Below, piece by piece: positions 13,101 through 23,800 of a stretch of DNA of 64,000 nucleotides (position 1 is its first letter; every line of letters starts with the position of its first letter). The notes beneath the pieces are model-generated. The model was given only the letters and a program-made list of their open reading frames with translations, had not been told where the DNA came from and searched no databases. Both the position numbers and the translations under genes were made by a program. Source of the DNA: Pardosa pseudoannulata (lineage: Eukaryota; Arthropoda; Arachnida; Araneae; Lycosidae); assembly GCA_032207245.1 (NCBI GenBank), contig CM063502.1:46680186-46744185 (forward strand), read 5' to 3'.

Positions 13101-16100
13101 AGAATGGAAGATTTGAAAAGTATTCTGAGTTAATTCAGATTGAATTATATATACTCTTATCATCATTATTTTAGATAAATACTTTTTAGTATTATTTTTT
13201 GATCCATTAATATGCTTTCTGCAAATCCAAAAAATTTAATAATTAAATAATTTTTAGTTCATATTTTGATGCTCGTTCTTACTTCATATTTTTTACACCT
13301 GTAATCAAGTATATGTTTGTTGTGGTGAAAATGTTCATTCAAAAGTCCTGGAGACTAAATGAAATAAACTGCTAATGTACTACTGAAGTGTTAATTTGCT
13401 GTTTTGTATATATATATATATTTCACTATATAAATATTTTATTAATTTTGTAATGTTGTATACTTTATATAAATGTATACAACTGTTCTAAATAATAATT
13501 TTCAATAAAAATAACTTTCATCTTTCATATTATTAGGCATATGTGCAGTTTTGCGGAAACCAACATTGATATGGACTATGTTCTTGAGGTAAGCTTTATA
13601 TCTTTTTATGACATCAGACATTAGTAGCAAAATGTAAATTTTCATATTATGCTTCTATTCAATGCATATTTTTTCCTGTGATATTGGTTTTGGTACATAT
13701 TTACAAAACATATACTATATCTGGTTATTTTACAAGAAAAAAAATCTACATAAAAAGTTTAAATTATACTTTACAGTGTATAAACCAATTAAGGAAAGAT
13801 AAGGTATCATTTATACTTTATTTTTTATAAAAGATATAAAGAAGTATAAATGATAAAAAAAATTATCAGATATCCTCTTTACTAAAAAAAAAAAAAAACT
13901 GTGTTGAGGGCTTTGCTTATAATAATCTGAAATTTTGGCAAGAAGGAAATAATCATAATGTAAATGGATATCTTTTTGAAAAATATGCTTTTAAATTCTT
14001 GGTTTCTATATGGAAAGATTTATGAATTTTTGACCATTTATGTCAAATTTAGTTTATATTTAGATTTAAAAAAAAAGTTGTTTTTGTATACTGCATAATG
14101 GATTAAATAAAACTATCAAAATGTATTTTATACTTATACTACTCATAATACCATATACAATAAATTTCTCATTTAATCCTGAAGCATTTAACTCTGAATA
14201 ATTCTGGCCACAGTGAAAAATATTGTTTTTATTTTACCTGGTCTATCTTTTATCTTGAAGTTATAACAACTAATAACTGAATTTTTTCCGCTACGCTGAC
14301 AGCATCTGTATTTCATTTATTTATGTAGTACTTCATAGAAGTGTTATACCAGAGAAGTAGATCTCAACTTGCAGATCATTATTTTATGGAATATGATAAT
14401 TTGTCTCTTAAGAATAGTGTTTGGTTATTTCTTAGAAATACAAACTACGTATTTGAAGTAGTTGACCTAGTATCTTTTATAAAAAATTTTTTTAAACAAG
14501 AATTACATTTTATGTAAAGTTCTAGGAAGGGGCTTAAATTATAAACTACAACATTCTTTCCTAAAATAGTAGGTTATGTTATTAATCTATTAAAACCTTT
14601 TTTCTCTATTGTAGTTTAAAATATATATTTTTAAATTTATGTATTTTAAGCTTTCTTATGCTTAAGTAAAAAAGGTTTGTTATTTCTTGATCTTGCAGCA
14701 TTAATTTTGTCTTTCTTTGTTACTTTTCTGTTACTGTAATATTTTAAAAATACGACATCATTTTTTTCTGTTTTGTTTATTAATTATACTTTTCTTCTAC
14801 AGAGTAAGACTATAAGAGAATTTGATGAGCGTTTTACAGCAAAAATTTTTAATTATGCTGATGTGGATGAGTATTATACAGCTGCAACTCTGAAAGATAA
14901 GCTGACTAATATAAAAGTTCCACTGGTTTGTGTTAATGCTGCTGATGACATGTTTTGTCCAGCTAGGAGTAAGAATTGCCTTATTCTTTCTTTCTGTTTA
15001 ATATATGAATGCCAATAAATTTGGAAAATTATCAACAGATCCATATCTATCATAGTCTTACTTTATTTATATTTATCAATTATGATAGGCTATATTTGTG
15101 TGTGCATGTGTATTTCTGCACACACACACATATATAGAGAGAGAGAGATAGATAGATAGATAGATAGATCAGTACTTCTCAACTTTTACTGGATCATGCC
15201 TCACTGAGTCACTTTTAAATATCTGAGACACCCACATAATGAACATATTTAATAACTGGATTTCCAGAAATTGAACCCAGCAAGCCCACATTTATACTGA
15301 TATTCCCTTGACCAGCTATACTATGGTATAGTTTCTGTTAATATAAATTTAAAGAATATTAAAAAAAGGTAAGTCAGTTTTAATTATGATAAACAGATAA
15401 AGTAAAATTCTGGGGTTATGAAAACCATAATATTTTCTTTTATTCAAATACAATAAACTGAAGATAAGTATCAAATGCAGCTACCAAAATAGATCTGAAT
15501 ATAAGTAGGGTGCACATAAAAAAATTAGTCAGTCCCTTGTAATTGATGCCTGATGAAAAGAGAATTTATATTAGGTCTACAAATTTAGTTGGCTTCGATC
15601 TCAAATCTTGTTTGGTAATATCTAGTGAATTTCTTTACTTTAGTAGTAAGTCATTTGCAGCACTAAAGCTACATTCCACTATATATAAAGATTTTTTTTC
15701 AAGCCAGTTGAGTTTGAGTATTTAACCCCTGTCTCATTAAAAAAGATATGTTGTCACTCACCAAATGCCCACCTGAAAAACTATAGGTCCCATCTTGAGA
15801 AGTACTGATATAGATATTTTACCAGAAAAGAAGTAAAATTAACTAAATTATTTTTGGTAATAAGTTAATTATAATAAGAATCCATTTAGTGAAAAATAAA
15901 GATGGGAAGATGAAACCTCTTTTCCCAAAACAATACATTGAATTGCTCAATTTTACTTTTTATGCGGACAATGTATACTAGTAATTCATATGCAATTTGA
16001 TCACTACTGTTAAAAAAACATACTTATTTGTATGGTAATATTGGAGAACAATATATTGTAAATAAAACTTTTTTTTTTTAATTATAAAACTTAACATAGA

Positions 16101-16942
16101 TTCTATGACTGATTTGGGATTCAAACTAGATTTAGTTTCCATAGATTGGTATAACTATTTTATTGCTCGATTTTGCTGCAGTTATTTATTTTTATTGCAC
16201 AATCCATGGTTTCAACTGCAGAGAAAATCAAGTACTTTAAATTTTCTTTTATTCTATTTACATTTAGAAAATATATTGGTTTAAAAATTTTAACATTATG
16301 TATGAAATTAATTTGTTAACACATTTAATCCTAAACTTTACCTGTGGCATTGAGTATTTTCCTGCAACTTTGTAATTGAAATGTCAGAAATTAGATTCAA
16401 TATCCTCTCAAAAATCCTATACAGTTATTATTAAAAGTTTCCTTTTAATGACTATAATGCTTCAAACCAAACCAATCCCTTAGCATTCTAAATATTTTAG
16501 TATTACTTTACATTTAAATTTTGTTTCTTTAGAGATAGCAATTTATGAAATAGTGTCTGAATATATTACAATATTTTCTTGAATTTCCTTTTTTTAGTAG
16601 AAATTAGAGCTGTTCCTCAAATAACTGTAGCAAGTATTTGTATGTAAACAATTCATTGGTTATTTTACTTTCAAGTTCAAAGATATGTTTATTAGATATT
16701 TTTGTGCATATACAATTCAATAAGTTGATAAAATTATTTTCTCTTTTAAAGGTATTCCTTATGAAGAGGTCTTAAGAACAAGAAATATTGCATTAGTTAT
16801 TTCATCTCGGGGTGGTCATATTGGATTCATGGATGGATTTCTCCCAGCTGCACCATTTTTCTCAGAAAGACTTTTTGAACAGTATTTAAAAGGAATTTTA
16901 TCAGTTCCAATTTATGAAAAAAACAGAAATGCTTTTATTTAA
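1460..16942 (+). CDS. ABHD3: ABHD1/ABHD3-type alpha/beta-hydrolase (membrane-anchored phospholipase), 8 exons
   Basis: Joined exons: 1460-1588, 4589-4755, 6317-6490, 10803-10848, 12364-12650, 13537-13588, 14803-14968, 16752-16942. All borders are GT-AG, phases agree, and the product is 403 residues against 409 for human ABHD3. Residues about 23-40 form one hydrophobic membrane anchor. The hydrolase domain has LPGLTG (132-137, oxyanion loop), NNRG (162-165), the nucleophile elbow GISLGG with Ser207, the acid in NAADD (Asp333 or Asp334) and His363 in GGHIGF. No catalytic residue is missing. Vertebrate ABHD3 cleaves medium-chain and oxidatively truncated phosphatidylcholines; transfer of that activity to this protein is inference. 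The start at 1460 was chosen because that frame reads open to a clean donor and joins exon 2 in phase; the 60-residue frame starting at 1450 is out of frame. ABHD1 versus ABHD3 cannot be decided; invertebrates usually have one ABHD1/3-like gene. The gene converges on the CCDC43 gene. Confidence 0.93.
1589..4588 (+). other. Intron 1 of the ABHD3-like gene
   Basis: No gene is seen inside. CpG falls sharply soon after 1.7 kb. The only marked structure is a pure T run at 4081-4131. Confidence 0.7.
4081..4131. repeat. Poly(T) tract, 51 bases
   Basis: An uninterrupted T run lies in intron 1. It could be the inverted A tail of a decayed retroposed copy, but no body is recognisable next to it. Confidence 0.95.
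4589..4755 (+). CDS. ABHD3: ABHD3-like exon 2 (residues 44-99)
   Basis: A tttttcag acceptor leads into QPLLVCQEGKFKSFLLENCP, then a YWPTFWCFGTHAQT stretch that matches the YYPTVWCWEGRGQT region of vertebrate ABHD3. The exon ends in phase 2 at gtaagc, splitting Arg99. The 128-residue antisense frame over it is a shadow. Confidence 0.92.
4756..6316 (+). other. Intron 2 of the ABHD3-like gene
   Basis: It contains only AT-rich sequence; I see no coding, repeat or RNA feature worth naming. Confidence 0.7.
6317..6490 (+). CDS. ABHD3: ABHD3-like exon 3 (residues 99-157, PGLTG)
   Basis: The exon encodes MKDGGIVSLDW, equivalent to the ADGGQISLDW stretch of vertebrate members, and LFLPGLTGHS, the start of the alpha/beta-hydrolase core whose backbone forms part of the oxyanion hole. 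Acceptor tttcag, donor gtaata, ends in phase 2 within Arg157. Confidence 0.94.
8183..8815. mobile_element. Possible DNA-transposon remnant (GGGCCCTATGC-type ends)
   Basis: The left part, cagggctgattta followed by tagggccctatgc, resembles ends of widespread hAT-like elements. The block gggacccaggcacatgtgcc near 8765 resembles the matching inner right end. No target duplication was found and the interior has no coding similarity, so boundaries are approximate. Confidence 0.3.
10180..10226. mobile_element. hAT-like right end fragment
   Basis: The stretch ending aaaaagtctggaaacccctg looks like the terminal inverted repeat of a hAT element (its reverse begins CAGGGGTTTCCAGAC), followed by atatagat as a possible 8-bp target site. 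No left partner was found upstream. Confidence 0.35.
10803..10848 (+). CDS. ABHD3: ABHD3-like exon 4 (residues 157-172, NNRG), 46 bp
   Basis: This very short exon encodes AVVFNNRGRGGVDII and carries the NNRG motif typical of the EMB8/YheT/ABHD1-3 group. The acceptor is ttacttactag and the donor gtaagt. It restores phase between exons 3 and 5, so it is required for the protein. It is too short to show up in most open-frame scans. Confidence 0.93.
11975..12085 (+). repeat. tRNA-derived SINE fragment, intron 4
   Basis: It contains agcaccagagtttgtcggtt, then caaatcccac and a body related to the full-length copies at 39748-39930 and 59640-59816. The 5' head and the 3' end are missing. Box B has lost its CpG (ttcaaatccc instead of ttcgaatccc). 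Confidence 0.65.
12364..12650 (+). CDS. ABHD3: ABHD3-like exon 5 (residues 173-268, nucleophile elbow)
   Basis: The exon begins TPRTYSACNTEDL, nearly identical to the TPRTYCCANTEDL of vertebrate ABHD3, and contains VGISLGG with the predicted nucleophile Ser207 at 12466-12468. The acceptor is cttatag and the exon ends in phase 2 at gtaagt. Confidence 0.95.
12756..12962. mobile_element. piggyBac-like MITE with TTAA target sites
   Basis: A 207-bp segment begins TTAATCCTTTGCA and ends TGCAAAGGGTTAA. The two ends are inverted copies with one mismatch, and TTAA stands at each border as the target duplication, the hallmark of piggyBac-type non-autonomous elements. No coding capacity. It lies in intron 5 of the ABHD3-like gene. 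Confidence 0.65.
13537..13588 (+). CDS. ABHD3: ABHD3-like exon 6 (residues 268-285), 52 bp
   Basis: This short exon encodes HMCSFAETNIDMDYVLE, matching the HRHMFVKQVDMDHVMK region of human ABHD3. Acceptor tattag, donor gtaagc, phase 0 end. It is needed to keep the frame between exons 5 and 7. Confidence 0.9.
13589..14802 (+). other. Intron 6 of the ABHD3-like gene
   Basis: AT-rich intron sequence with short A runs; nothing else is recognisable. Confidence 0.65.
14803..14968 (+). CDS. ABHD3: ABHD3-like exon 7 (residues 286-341, acid residue)
   Basis: It encodes KTIREFDERFTAKIF, matching KSIREFDKRFTSVMF in vertebrate members, then VPLVCVNAADDMFCPAR with the catalytic-acid pair Asp333/Asp334. 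Acceptor ttctacag. The donor is gtaaga at 14969, leaving phase 1; reading on past it adds unrelated residues before a stop. Confidence 0.93.
15112..15169. repeat. Compound microsatellite (CA)n-(TA)n-(GA)n-(GATA)n
   Basis: Short adjacent runs of CA, TA, GA and GATA in intron 7 directly abut the left end of the hAT-type element at 15170. Confidence 0.9.
15170..15807. mobile_element. Non-autonomous hAT element in intron 7
   Basis: The left end is CAGTACTTCTCAACTTTTAC and the right end is GATGGGACC in inverse form followed by gagaagtactg, so the terminal 11 bases CAGTACTTCTC are perfect inverted repeats. Flanks agatagat (15162-15169) and atatagat (15808-15815) match at seven of eight positions, as an 8-bp hAT target duplication would. 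This resembles the CAGTGGTTCTCAACC ends of Charlie-type hAT elements. The 60-residue frame inside has no visible transposase motif. Confidence 0.7.
16752..16942 (+). CDS. ABHD3: ABHD3-like exon 8 (residues 341-403, catalytic His, stop)
   Basis: The terminal exon encodes SIPYEEVLRTRNIALVISS and then RGGHIGFMDG with catalytic His363, and ends with stop TAA at 16940-16942. The acceptor is cttttaaag. The C-terminal tail is about as long as in human ABHD3 but not conserved in sequence. Confidence 0.93.
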
Positions 16943-19711
16943 AAAACTCAACATTTTGCGAATTATCAGGGTTTAGAAGACAAAAGTGCAATATGCTATA
17001 CTAACGGTGCTAGTCTAAAGATAGAGCTTAATGTATTAAATATCAGCACAACTTTTGTCTTATTTATTAACAATTATATTTTTTCCATTATACATTCCTT
17101 ACAATTAACTGTTAAGCACTTTCTTGTTACTTAAATCAAAACTTAAATGTTAACTGTATGGAATGTATGCAGTAACCTTTATGTACTTTTACTCATTTTT
17201 TAAAAAGTTATTTTAAAATTTTCATTCTTTTTAACAGTTTTAATCATGTGCTAAGATTTGCTACAATTTACTGTGTAGCTATGTTGAGCTACTTATATAT
17301 AAAACTTCAGTTCTATTAATTTATTTTAGCTTGCATAGAGAAATTAAAGTAAGGCTAGAAACAACTATTTTTATATGTACTGAAAAGTTGCATTGTATCT
17401 TTACAATGTAATCAAAACTACATATTATAAAACCACAGTGGATTTTGCCTTTAACTTTCAACACTCATAAAAATACACATTTGTTGCTAATATATTAAAA
17501 CAGGTGTATTTCTTTTATCATAGTAATTGTTTTTTTGTAATACATTTTTAAATGATTTAAGATATATATTTTTTACAAAATGTTTTAGGTAATTGTTTTT
17601 ACTATAAATATTTTTTCTGGATTATTTAGAATTTTCCTATATGTAAGATTCAGGAAAATATTTCTCTGTTCATGAAATCTGAAGTCATGTATATTTACAT
17701 TCTACTGATAATAACTGTAGAAAACTATCATTTTCTTTTAGTTAACATTTAGACTCGAAATTATCTTTAATTCAGATACATATTGAGAGCTATTTAAATA
17801 TCAGAATAAACATATTTTGATGTATACAGTTTCTTCGATATAAATCAAATAACAGTTTCATTAACATTCTAATGATATCTAGATAAATAGTTTTAAATGG
17901 TATTAGACAAAAACTGTTGTATACTTTTCCATCTCCAGACTATCCATTTAGTAAAAGAGTCTTTTTTTTATACTGTTTTATAACTCAGCATGTCATATTA
18001 TAACTTCTACTTACAGCAATAAGCTAAAGATTTTAATGAGCTAAATATAAGAGAATATTTCATTTTTTGTGGGAAGTTTCTGAAATGTACAGTAAATCCC
18101 AAATATAAGAGATAGGACATGCTCTTAAAAAATGTCCATAAAATGCCATCATTTTATACATTAGAAATTTTACAAAGTACAAAAATATATACAAAATATA
18201 AGTCTGTCTCTTTGAAATATATTGACAATTAACAGTACATTTCATCTGTATTATCTAATCTTTCAAATTTAGATAAGAATTGAAAGTTTAGAGTAAATTG
18301 CTTATATTTAGAAATTGATAGCACTGCATAAAAGTTTTTGAAAAAAATTTAAAGATCTTGTAATGTTGTTAATAACAGACTATTTCCAATATATTTATTC
18401 TAATATTTTGAATGTAAATACCAAAAGTTTGTTATATCATTAGCTAGCGTTGATATAGTTTCCTTTACTGCACCATATTACAGTTTATAATTTTTGTTCA
18501 ATTTTTACCTCAATGACATGCATTTCCATATTTGCATTTAGCCTGAAAACTTTATGACAATACAAGACATGATACTGCATAATTAATGTATTGTGTAGTT
18601 GGATGTAATACATGATTATACTTAGTTAACACCTTGAATATATTTATTCTTATTTCAGCTTCATTGCTACACCCACTGCTGAATGTAGTTTAGGATTTAC
18701 AATTTTTATCTATTCATTTAGTTCTTGATAACGAGCATTATCATGTAGACTTATACAGTCTGAAAGGATATACTATGGAGGGAAAGAAATATATTTGACA
18801 ATGCACAACAATTATTCCTGGTGAGGGGATGATGAGAAGTGAGCAAAATGAATCTCTCTAAGAGGATCATGTCTTGTTCCTAATAAATTTGTTGTTTTGT
18901 TGTTGTGTTTAACATTTGCCATATTATCCTGTTTCATTGTACAGCTTTTTAATATATTTAAATTTTTCATGGTAATGAAAAATTGTTTTTAATCTTCTTA
19001 CAGAGGGCCTTTACTGTACACACTATGTGAGTAAAGTGAGAATCTTTATCATCATTTGATGTAACTGAAGTCTCATGTTTACATTCTTAAAGTTCCTTTA
19101 TAATTACTGATAAGCATTCAAACTATTTATATATATATATATTGCTTTTTTTATACTAAATTTCAATATTTAGTGTTGGTGCTTTATTTCTATTAATATT
19201 TGTGTCGTGCTTTTGTAATTAAAGGATTAAAAATGTTGCTATGTTTTGGTTGTGTATTGGCTGCATGGATAATAAAAGAAACTTTTGTTGTGTTTATTTT
19301 TTTCTCTCTTTTTTAGTATATATTTGAACCACTGTTTATCATTGATACTGATAACCAGCATCTAAACACTGAAATGGTAAAAATACAATATCAAAGATTG
19401 GTGAAAACAAAATAGTTTAATCCAATAATGAAATTAATAAGATTAAATGGAATTGTTCAATGCTTTCTAATATATATGGGCAATAATGGTAGTTAGAGTG
19501 AAGATTGTTTAATGCCTTCTAACAGAGATGTCTTCATTTATACTGACCAAGAAAAAAGTATCTTTAACGTACTCTAAAACTAAATAAATGGAATAATAAT
19601 TTACAAAATCCCAAATTAGTTTTCTTTTTCAGTCAGCAAAAGACAATACTAATTTGACCTCATTTGGCTGCAATTTTCGATTAAGTGCAAAACAGAGAAA
19701 ACTATTGTATA
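16943..19711. other. 3' UTR and downstream DNA of the ABHD3-like gene
   Basis: The 3' UTR must begin at 16943. The first clear AATAAA on the plus strand is at 17805-17810, with others at 18892-18897 and 19271-19276; which is used cannot be told. No other gene is seen. Confidence 0.5.
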
Positions 19712-20815
19712 TGTTACTGTGAATGCCCGAAATTGGAGAATGTCGACATACACCAAATACCTCGGTGAAAGACAGAATGTTTGATTATATTCTTACATAT
19801 TCGGACTATCACCGGTGTATGTCGACAATCCGTATGCATTGATGGTGAATGTTGAAAAATAATTTTTTTTTTACGTTTTTAAATCATACTTTATTATTAA
19901 AACATATATATGTTAAAATAGCAATTACCATGAAGGAATACTCCAAAGTTTCTGCATCCATTCCAAAGGAAAATACAGAAGAGCTTCAACCTATTACACC
20001 TTCTATCAAGCCATGACTAAACAGCAGAAGTTTATTTCTATTAAAAAAGCGGCCGTAAAAGATAATCTAATGCATGCAACTAAAATGTTACAGACATCAA
20101 AAAGAAAATTTCGTCCTGCTCAAATGGATGACACTGTGTGAATACAAGTCCCTGATGTCGACCGTGGTCATACAGATGCTCGAAATGTATTGGCGGTTGT
20201 TGTTGGAATAGAAGACTCCGACTTTTATAAATAAGTAAACAAAAATGGTTCGCTCAAGCAGCTTTATACCAATAACCAGTTTATATTTTTGTAAAGAAAA
20301 GTTACTCTCCATAGATGAGATTTCTTCTCAAGAAATATCGCACTGAGTGAAGCCGCTGAAGCTAATTTGGGACGTGGAGGGCATGGCTATAAACGCTGTC
20401 ATTGCAAAAAGAAATGTTTAGTTACTAAATGCCATTAATAAATGTAAGGGACTCTTGTGCAATTCAAATTGCTATAGTAGTATAAATTGTTGCAACAAAT
20501 AAGATAATATAACGTCAATCACATAATTAAGTTAATTATTGGTATTATTTTCTGTTCTAAGAGTGTTTGGTTTGTTTTATGTTCAACAGTTACATGTGCT
20601 ATTACTATAAATTTGACTGTATTATGAAGAAAATATAAATATCCGACATGTTCGACATTCACCATTAGTGCATGGTGAATGTCGACATTTACCAGTGTAA
20701 GTCAGAAATAAGGGTATTTAGCAAATATTTCGGACATACACCAAACGACTACGTGAATGTTGACATTCACCGGTGAAAGTCGACATTCTCCAGATTTCGG
20801 TCTTTCACAGTAACA
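19712..20815 (+). mobile_element. Ginger2/TDD-like DNA transposon remnant, 1104 bp
   Basis: The left end reads TGTTACTGTGAATGCCCGAA and the right end is its near-perfect inverse, finishing ACAGTAACA. Similarity of the inverted repeats runs on for about 40 bases to GGAGAATGTCGAC. The TGT...ACA termini and a 4-bp TATA duplication (19708-19711 and 20816-20819) fit the Ginger group of cut-and-paste elements, although TATA is weak evidence in AT-rich DNA. The interior carries a decayed part of an integrase-like protein. The element holds about 31 CpGs while its flanks hold few, so it is probably young compared with its surroundings. Confidence 0.75.
19985..20520 (+). pseudogene. C-terminal part of a KRBA2/Ginger-type integrase, decayed
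   Basis: The plus strand reads YYTFYQAMTKQQKFISIKKA and a lysine-rich linker to KFRPAQMDDTV, a stop, then IQVPDVDRGHTDARNVLAVV, another stop, NKNGSLKQLYTNNQFIF, and after further breaks HCKKKCLVTKC and KGLLCNSNCYSSINCCNK. This order (VxDxDRGxxDxRN, GxLKQLYxxxQF, then a cysteine-rich end CKKKC...CNSNC) is the pattern of KRAB-A-domain-containing protein 2-like integrases related to Ginger2/TDD transposons. The catalytic integrase core (DDE) is absent from the element, and several stops and a frameshift break the rest, so it is not functional. Confidence 0.7.
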
Positions 20816-23800
20816 TATATATAAATGTGATCACATGTTTAAATGTATGTATTCATATATATAAACGTTTCTTATACATTGCACAAAGTTTGTCATAAAA
20901 TCAAACTTTTTCCAACATAGTTTTGATACTATGAAAAAAAAATACTGTTAGCATTAAAATAGCTTCCATTTTGTATTTTTATTTATAATTTTTTAGCCGA
21001 TATTGTACAGCAACTTATTTAAAAAGTTCAAATGTATAGTCTGAAAATTATGAAAGATGTCGGTGTTTTTAGTATGCAAAATTTCAGTTCCTTAGGTGCC
21101 AAAAGTATTTTTCACAAGTTACAATTTTATAATTCCTGGGATGCTCTAATTAATAATTGAATAAGTCCACTTATATGCAAAGATAAAAAATAAATTTGTA
21201 ATACAAAGGAAAAAAAGTATGTGAAATGCCCAAATAATTTCCTGGATGATTTTCAGAATTTTTATATTTCAATTTGCAAAAAGAAAACTTAATATTTTAA
21301 CACTTTCTGGGCATAACTGAAATAATTTTTCTTAAATTTCACGTTATCTACTTACACTTTTTTATATAAGTAACTCTAATAGTATTGGTTACAAAATTAC
21401 AAAGTAAAAATATTGATAAATTTTGTTCATACAGAGCAGTAGTCTTCAAATTTCACAGAACTTTTAAAGTTATCAGGTTTTGCACATACCACTAAAGTGG
21501 TATGTGCAAAACCTGATAACTTTAAACGTAAATTAGAACAATATTTAAACTAGACTATGTTATAGGTGCTTTAGGCAAAGATGGTTAAAAGAATAGTATT
21601 GTATATTTTATTAAAAAATTTTAACATAATGAAATTTATTCTTAGGGATGAATTGTAATTTACGTATTACCTAACCTTGTATTATATTTAGTGTAAAAAA
21701 TTACTTAAAAAGTTCTACAAAATAAAATTTATTTGTATATATAAAATTTTCAGTTTTAATGACTGGAATAATTTTGCTTTGTTTTGCACAAAACTTTTAA
21801 AGCGGTTCTATTGTCGTTATTTATAAATATATTTTATGTTTAGCATTCAATTTATTCTGTTTTGTTTTGACATAATGAAAGGACCTTTTTGCAGAAATAT
21901 GTTGTAACAAAGACCATTAAGACTTTTATAGAATTTGCTGAAATTTCAAAATAATTCTGTTTAAAATTTTTACCAAAAATTAAATTGTCTCATTCATTCT
22001 ATAACATAGGATCTACTGATAGTTCAACAACTTGTTCCTGTTCTGGCAATAATAAATTTGATTTTTATTCATATTTTGAATAAGTTTTTAATCTAGTCCT
22101 GGGATTCTTCTTGTTCAGGAAATTAATCCTTAATTATAGTTTTTAGTAGTAAAATATGCTTCTGAATTATGTTTTTAACATATTTATTAAAATTCAATTT
22201 TTTAGTAGAAAATAACTTAGCTTTTTTAAATATTGGATATTAGTATTTTTAACAAAATTTCCACATATCTAATTTTTAAATTAAAGCATTACTTTTAACA
22301 TTTAGTTTAATAATATTAACTTTAAGTCTTAAAGAGATTTATTAAGTTAATTTAGAGCTATAAATATATATGCCAACAATTGTAACTATATTTCATCCTT
22401 TAAATTGAGTATATTTACGTTTATGATCATTTAAAAAAATTATTTCAAGATTTTACTACATGATAACTCTTAAACATGTAACATAGTTTTGTATGTTATA
22501 TTGTTCTTTTCATAGTCAAGTAAATAATCTTTATTTTTTTCATAAAATTAATTAATTGTACTTCATTCAAAATTTTCTTTAATGATTTTTGATATTCTTT
22601 TTGTCATTAACTGATGACAACAATAAGATTCTTCAATATATGTGGAGCTATTGCAATAATTTGTGATATACCTAGCTCATTTTTACCATTGTAATAAAGA
22701 TTTTATACAACTAGTACAAATATGTGAATATAAATCCCAGCTTAGTGCTAGTTCTTGCATTATTAAATTCAAAATTTTCTTCTTCAGTACTTCTTACAAA
22801 TGGTTTACAAAAAACATATATCTTATCAGATTGAAGTATTAAAAATTTAACAAACCAATATAATCAAAATAGCTTAACTAGAAGCATCTGTGGATTCCTC
22901 TAACTGCAAGGTAAAACAATGCAAAGATTTTAAATGATACTAAGGTTCATGTTGAAAGTATTGTGTCATTCCTTTTATTCACCTTGCCATTGTAACATCA
23001 GAAATTATGCTATTAACACGTACTTGACAAATGACAGCCAAATTATAATAAGGCAATTTATACACACTTTACGGAGGTTGAAATGTCCATTATTTGTTGC
23101 TGGCATAGTTAAATTCATATGTGACTGTTGTCGAATGAACATGCACATAAGTGATATTTCTCTCTTGAACAGTTTAGTTCCCCATACCCCCATTCTTACA
23201 ACTAGTGACACATCAATTTAGAAACTAGTGTATAACTACAAATGCTGCAGCCTCATTTAGTTAATTCAGAAGGCTTTATTTTAAATTCCTGTCATTTTGG
23301 TGAATATTTTATGTATGCATATGAAGCATTTTAGGAAATTTTATCAAGCCCTTCTCTAGAGTTCCATGGAACACAATTAGACGACCACTAATGCAGAGTA
23401 AAAAAAGTAGTCTTCAAATGCTCATATCTTTTTCTTTCTTTAAACTTAATTTGAATCATGTTTGTATTTTGTACTGATACTGATATAGATTCTAAGAATT
23501 AAGACTAAAAATCATGTACTTCAAGAAAAGAAAAAAAATGAACATTGTAAACTATTAAAATTGATGCAGTTCTCTTGCTAATCAGGTGCATCTCTTTTGC
23601 CATCATAGAAAACCTCCAAAAAAATGCTCCTTTCAGAAGCTTAAAAAAGAATTGAAAATTTTTTAATAAAAAACTACTTACACTATACTATAAAGATATT
23701 GGTTTTTAATAAAATACTTTTATATAATCTAATCATTTATTTTCAAGACTCGAGTAAATGAAGTATATTTTATGTGTTATGTTCATTTATTTATTTATTT

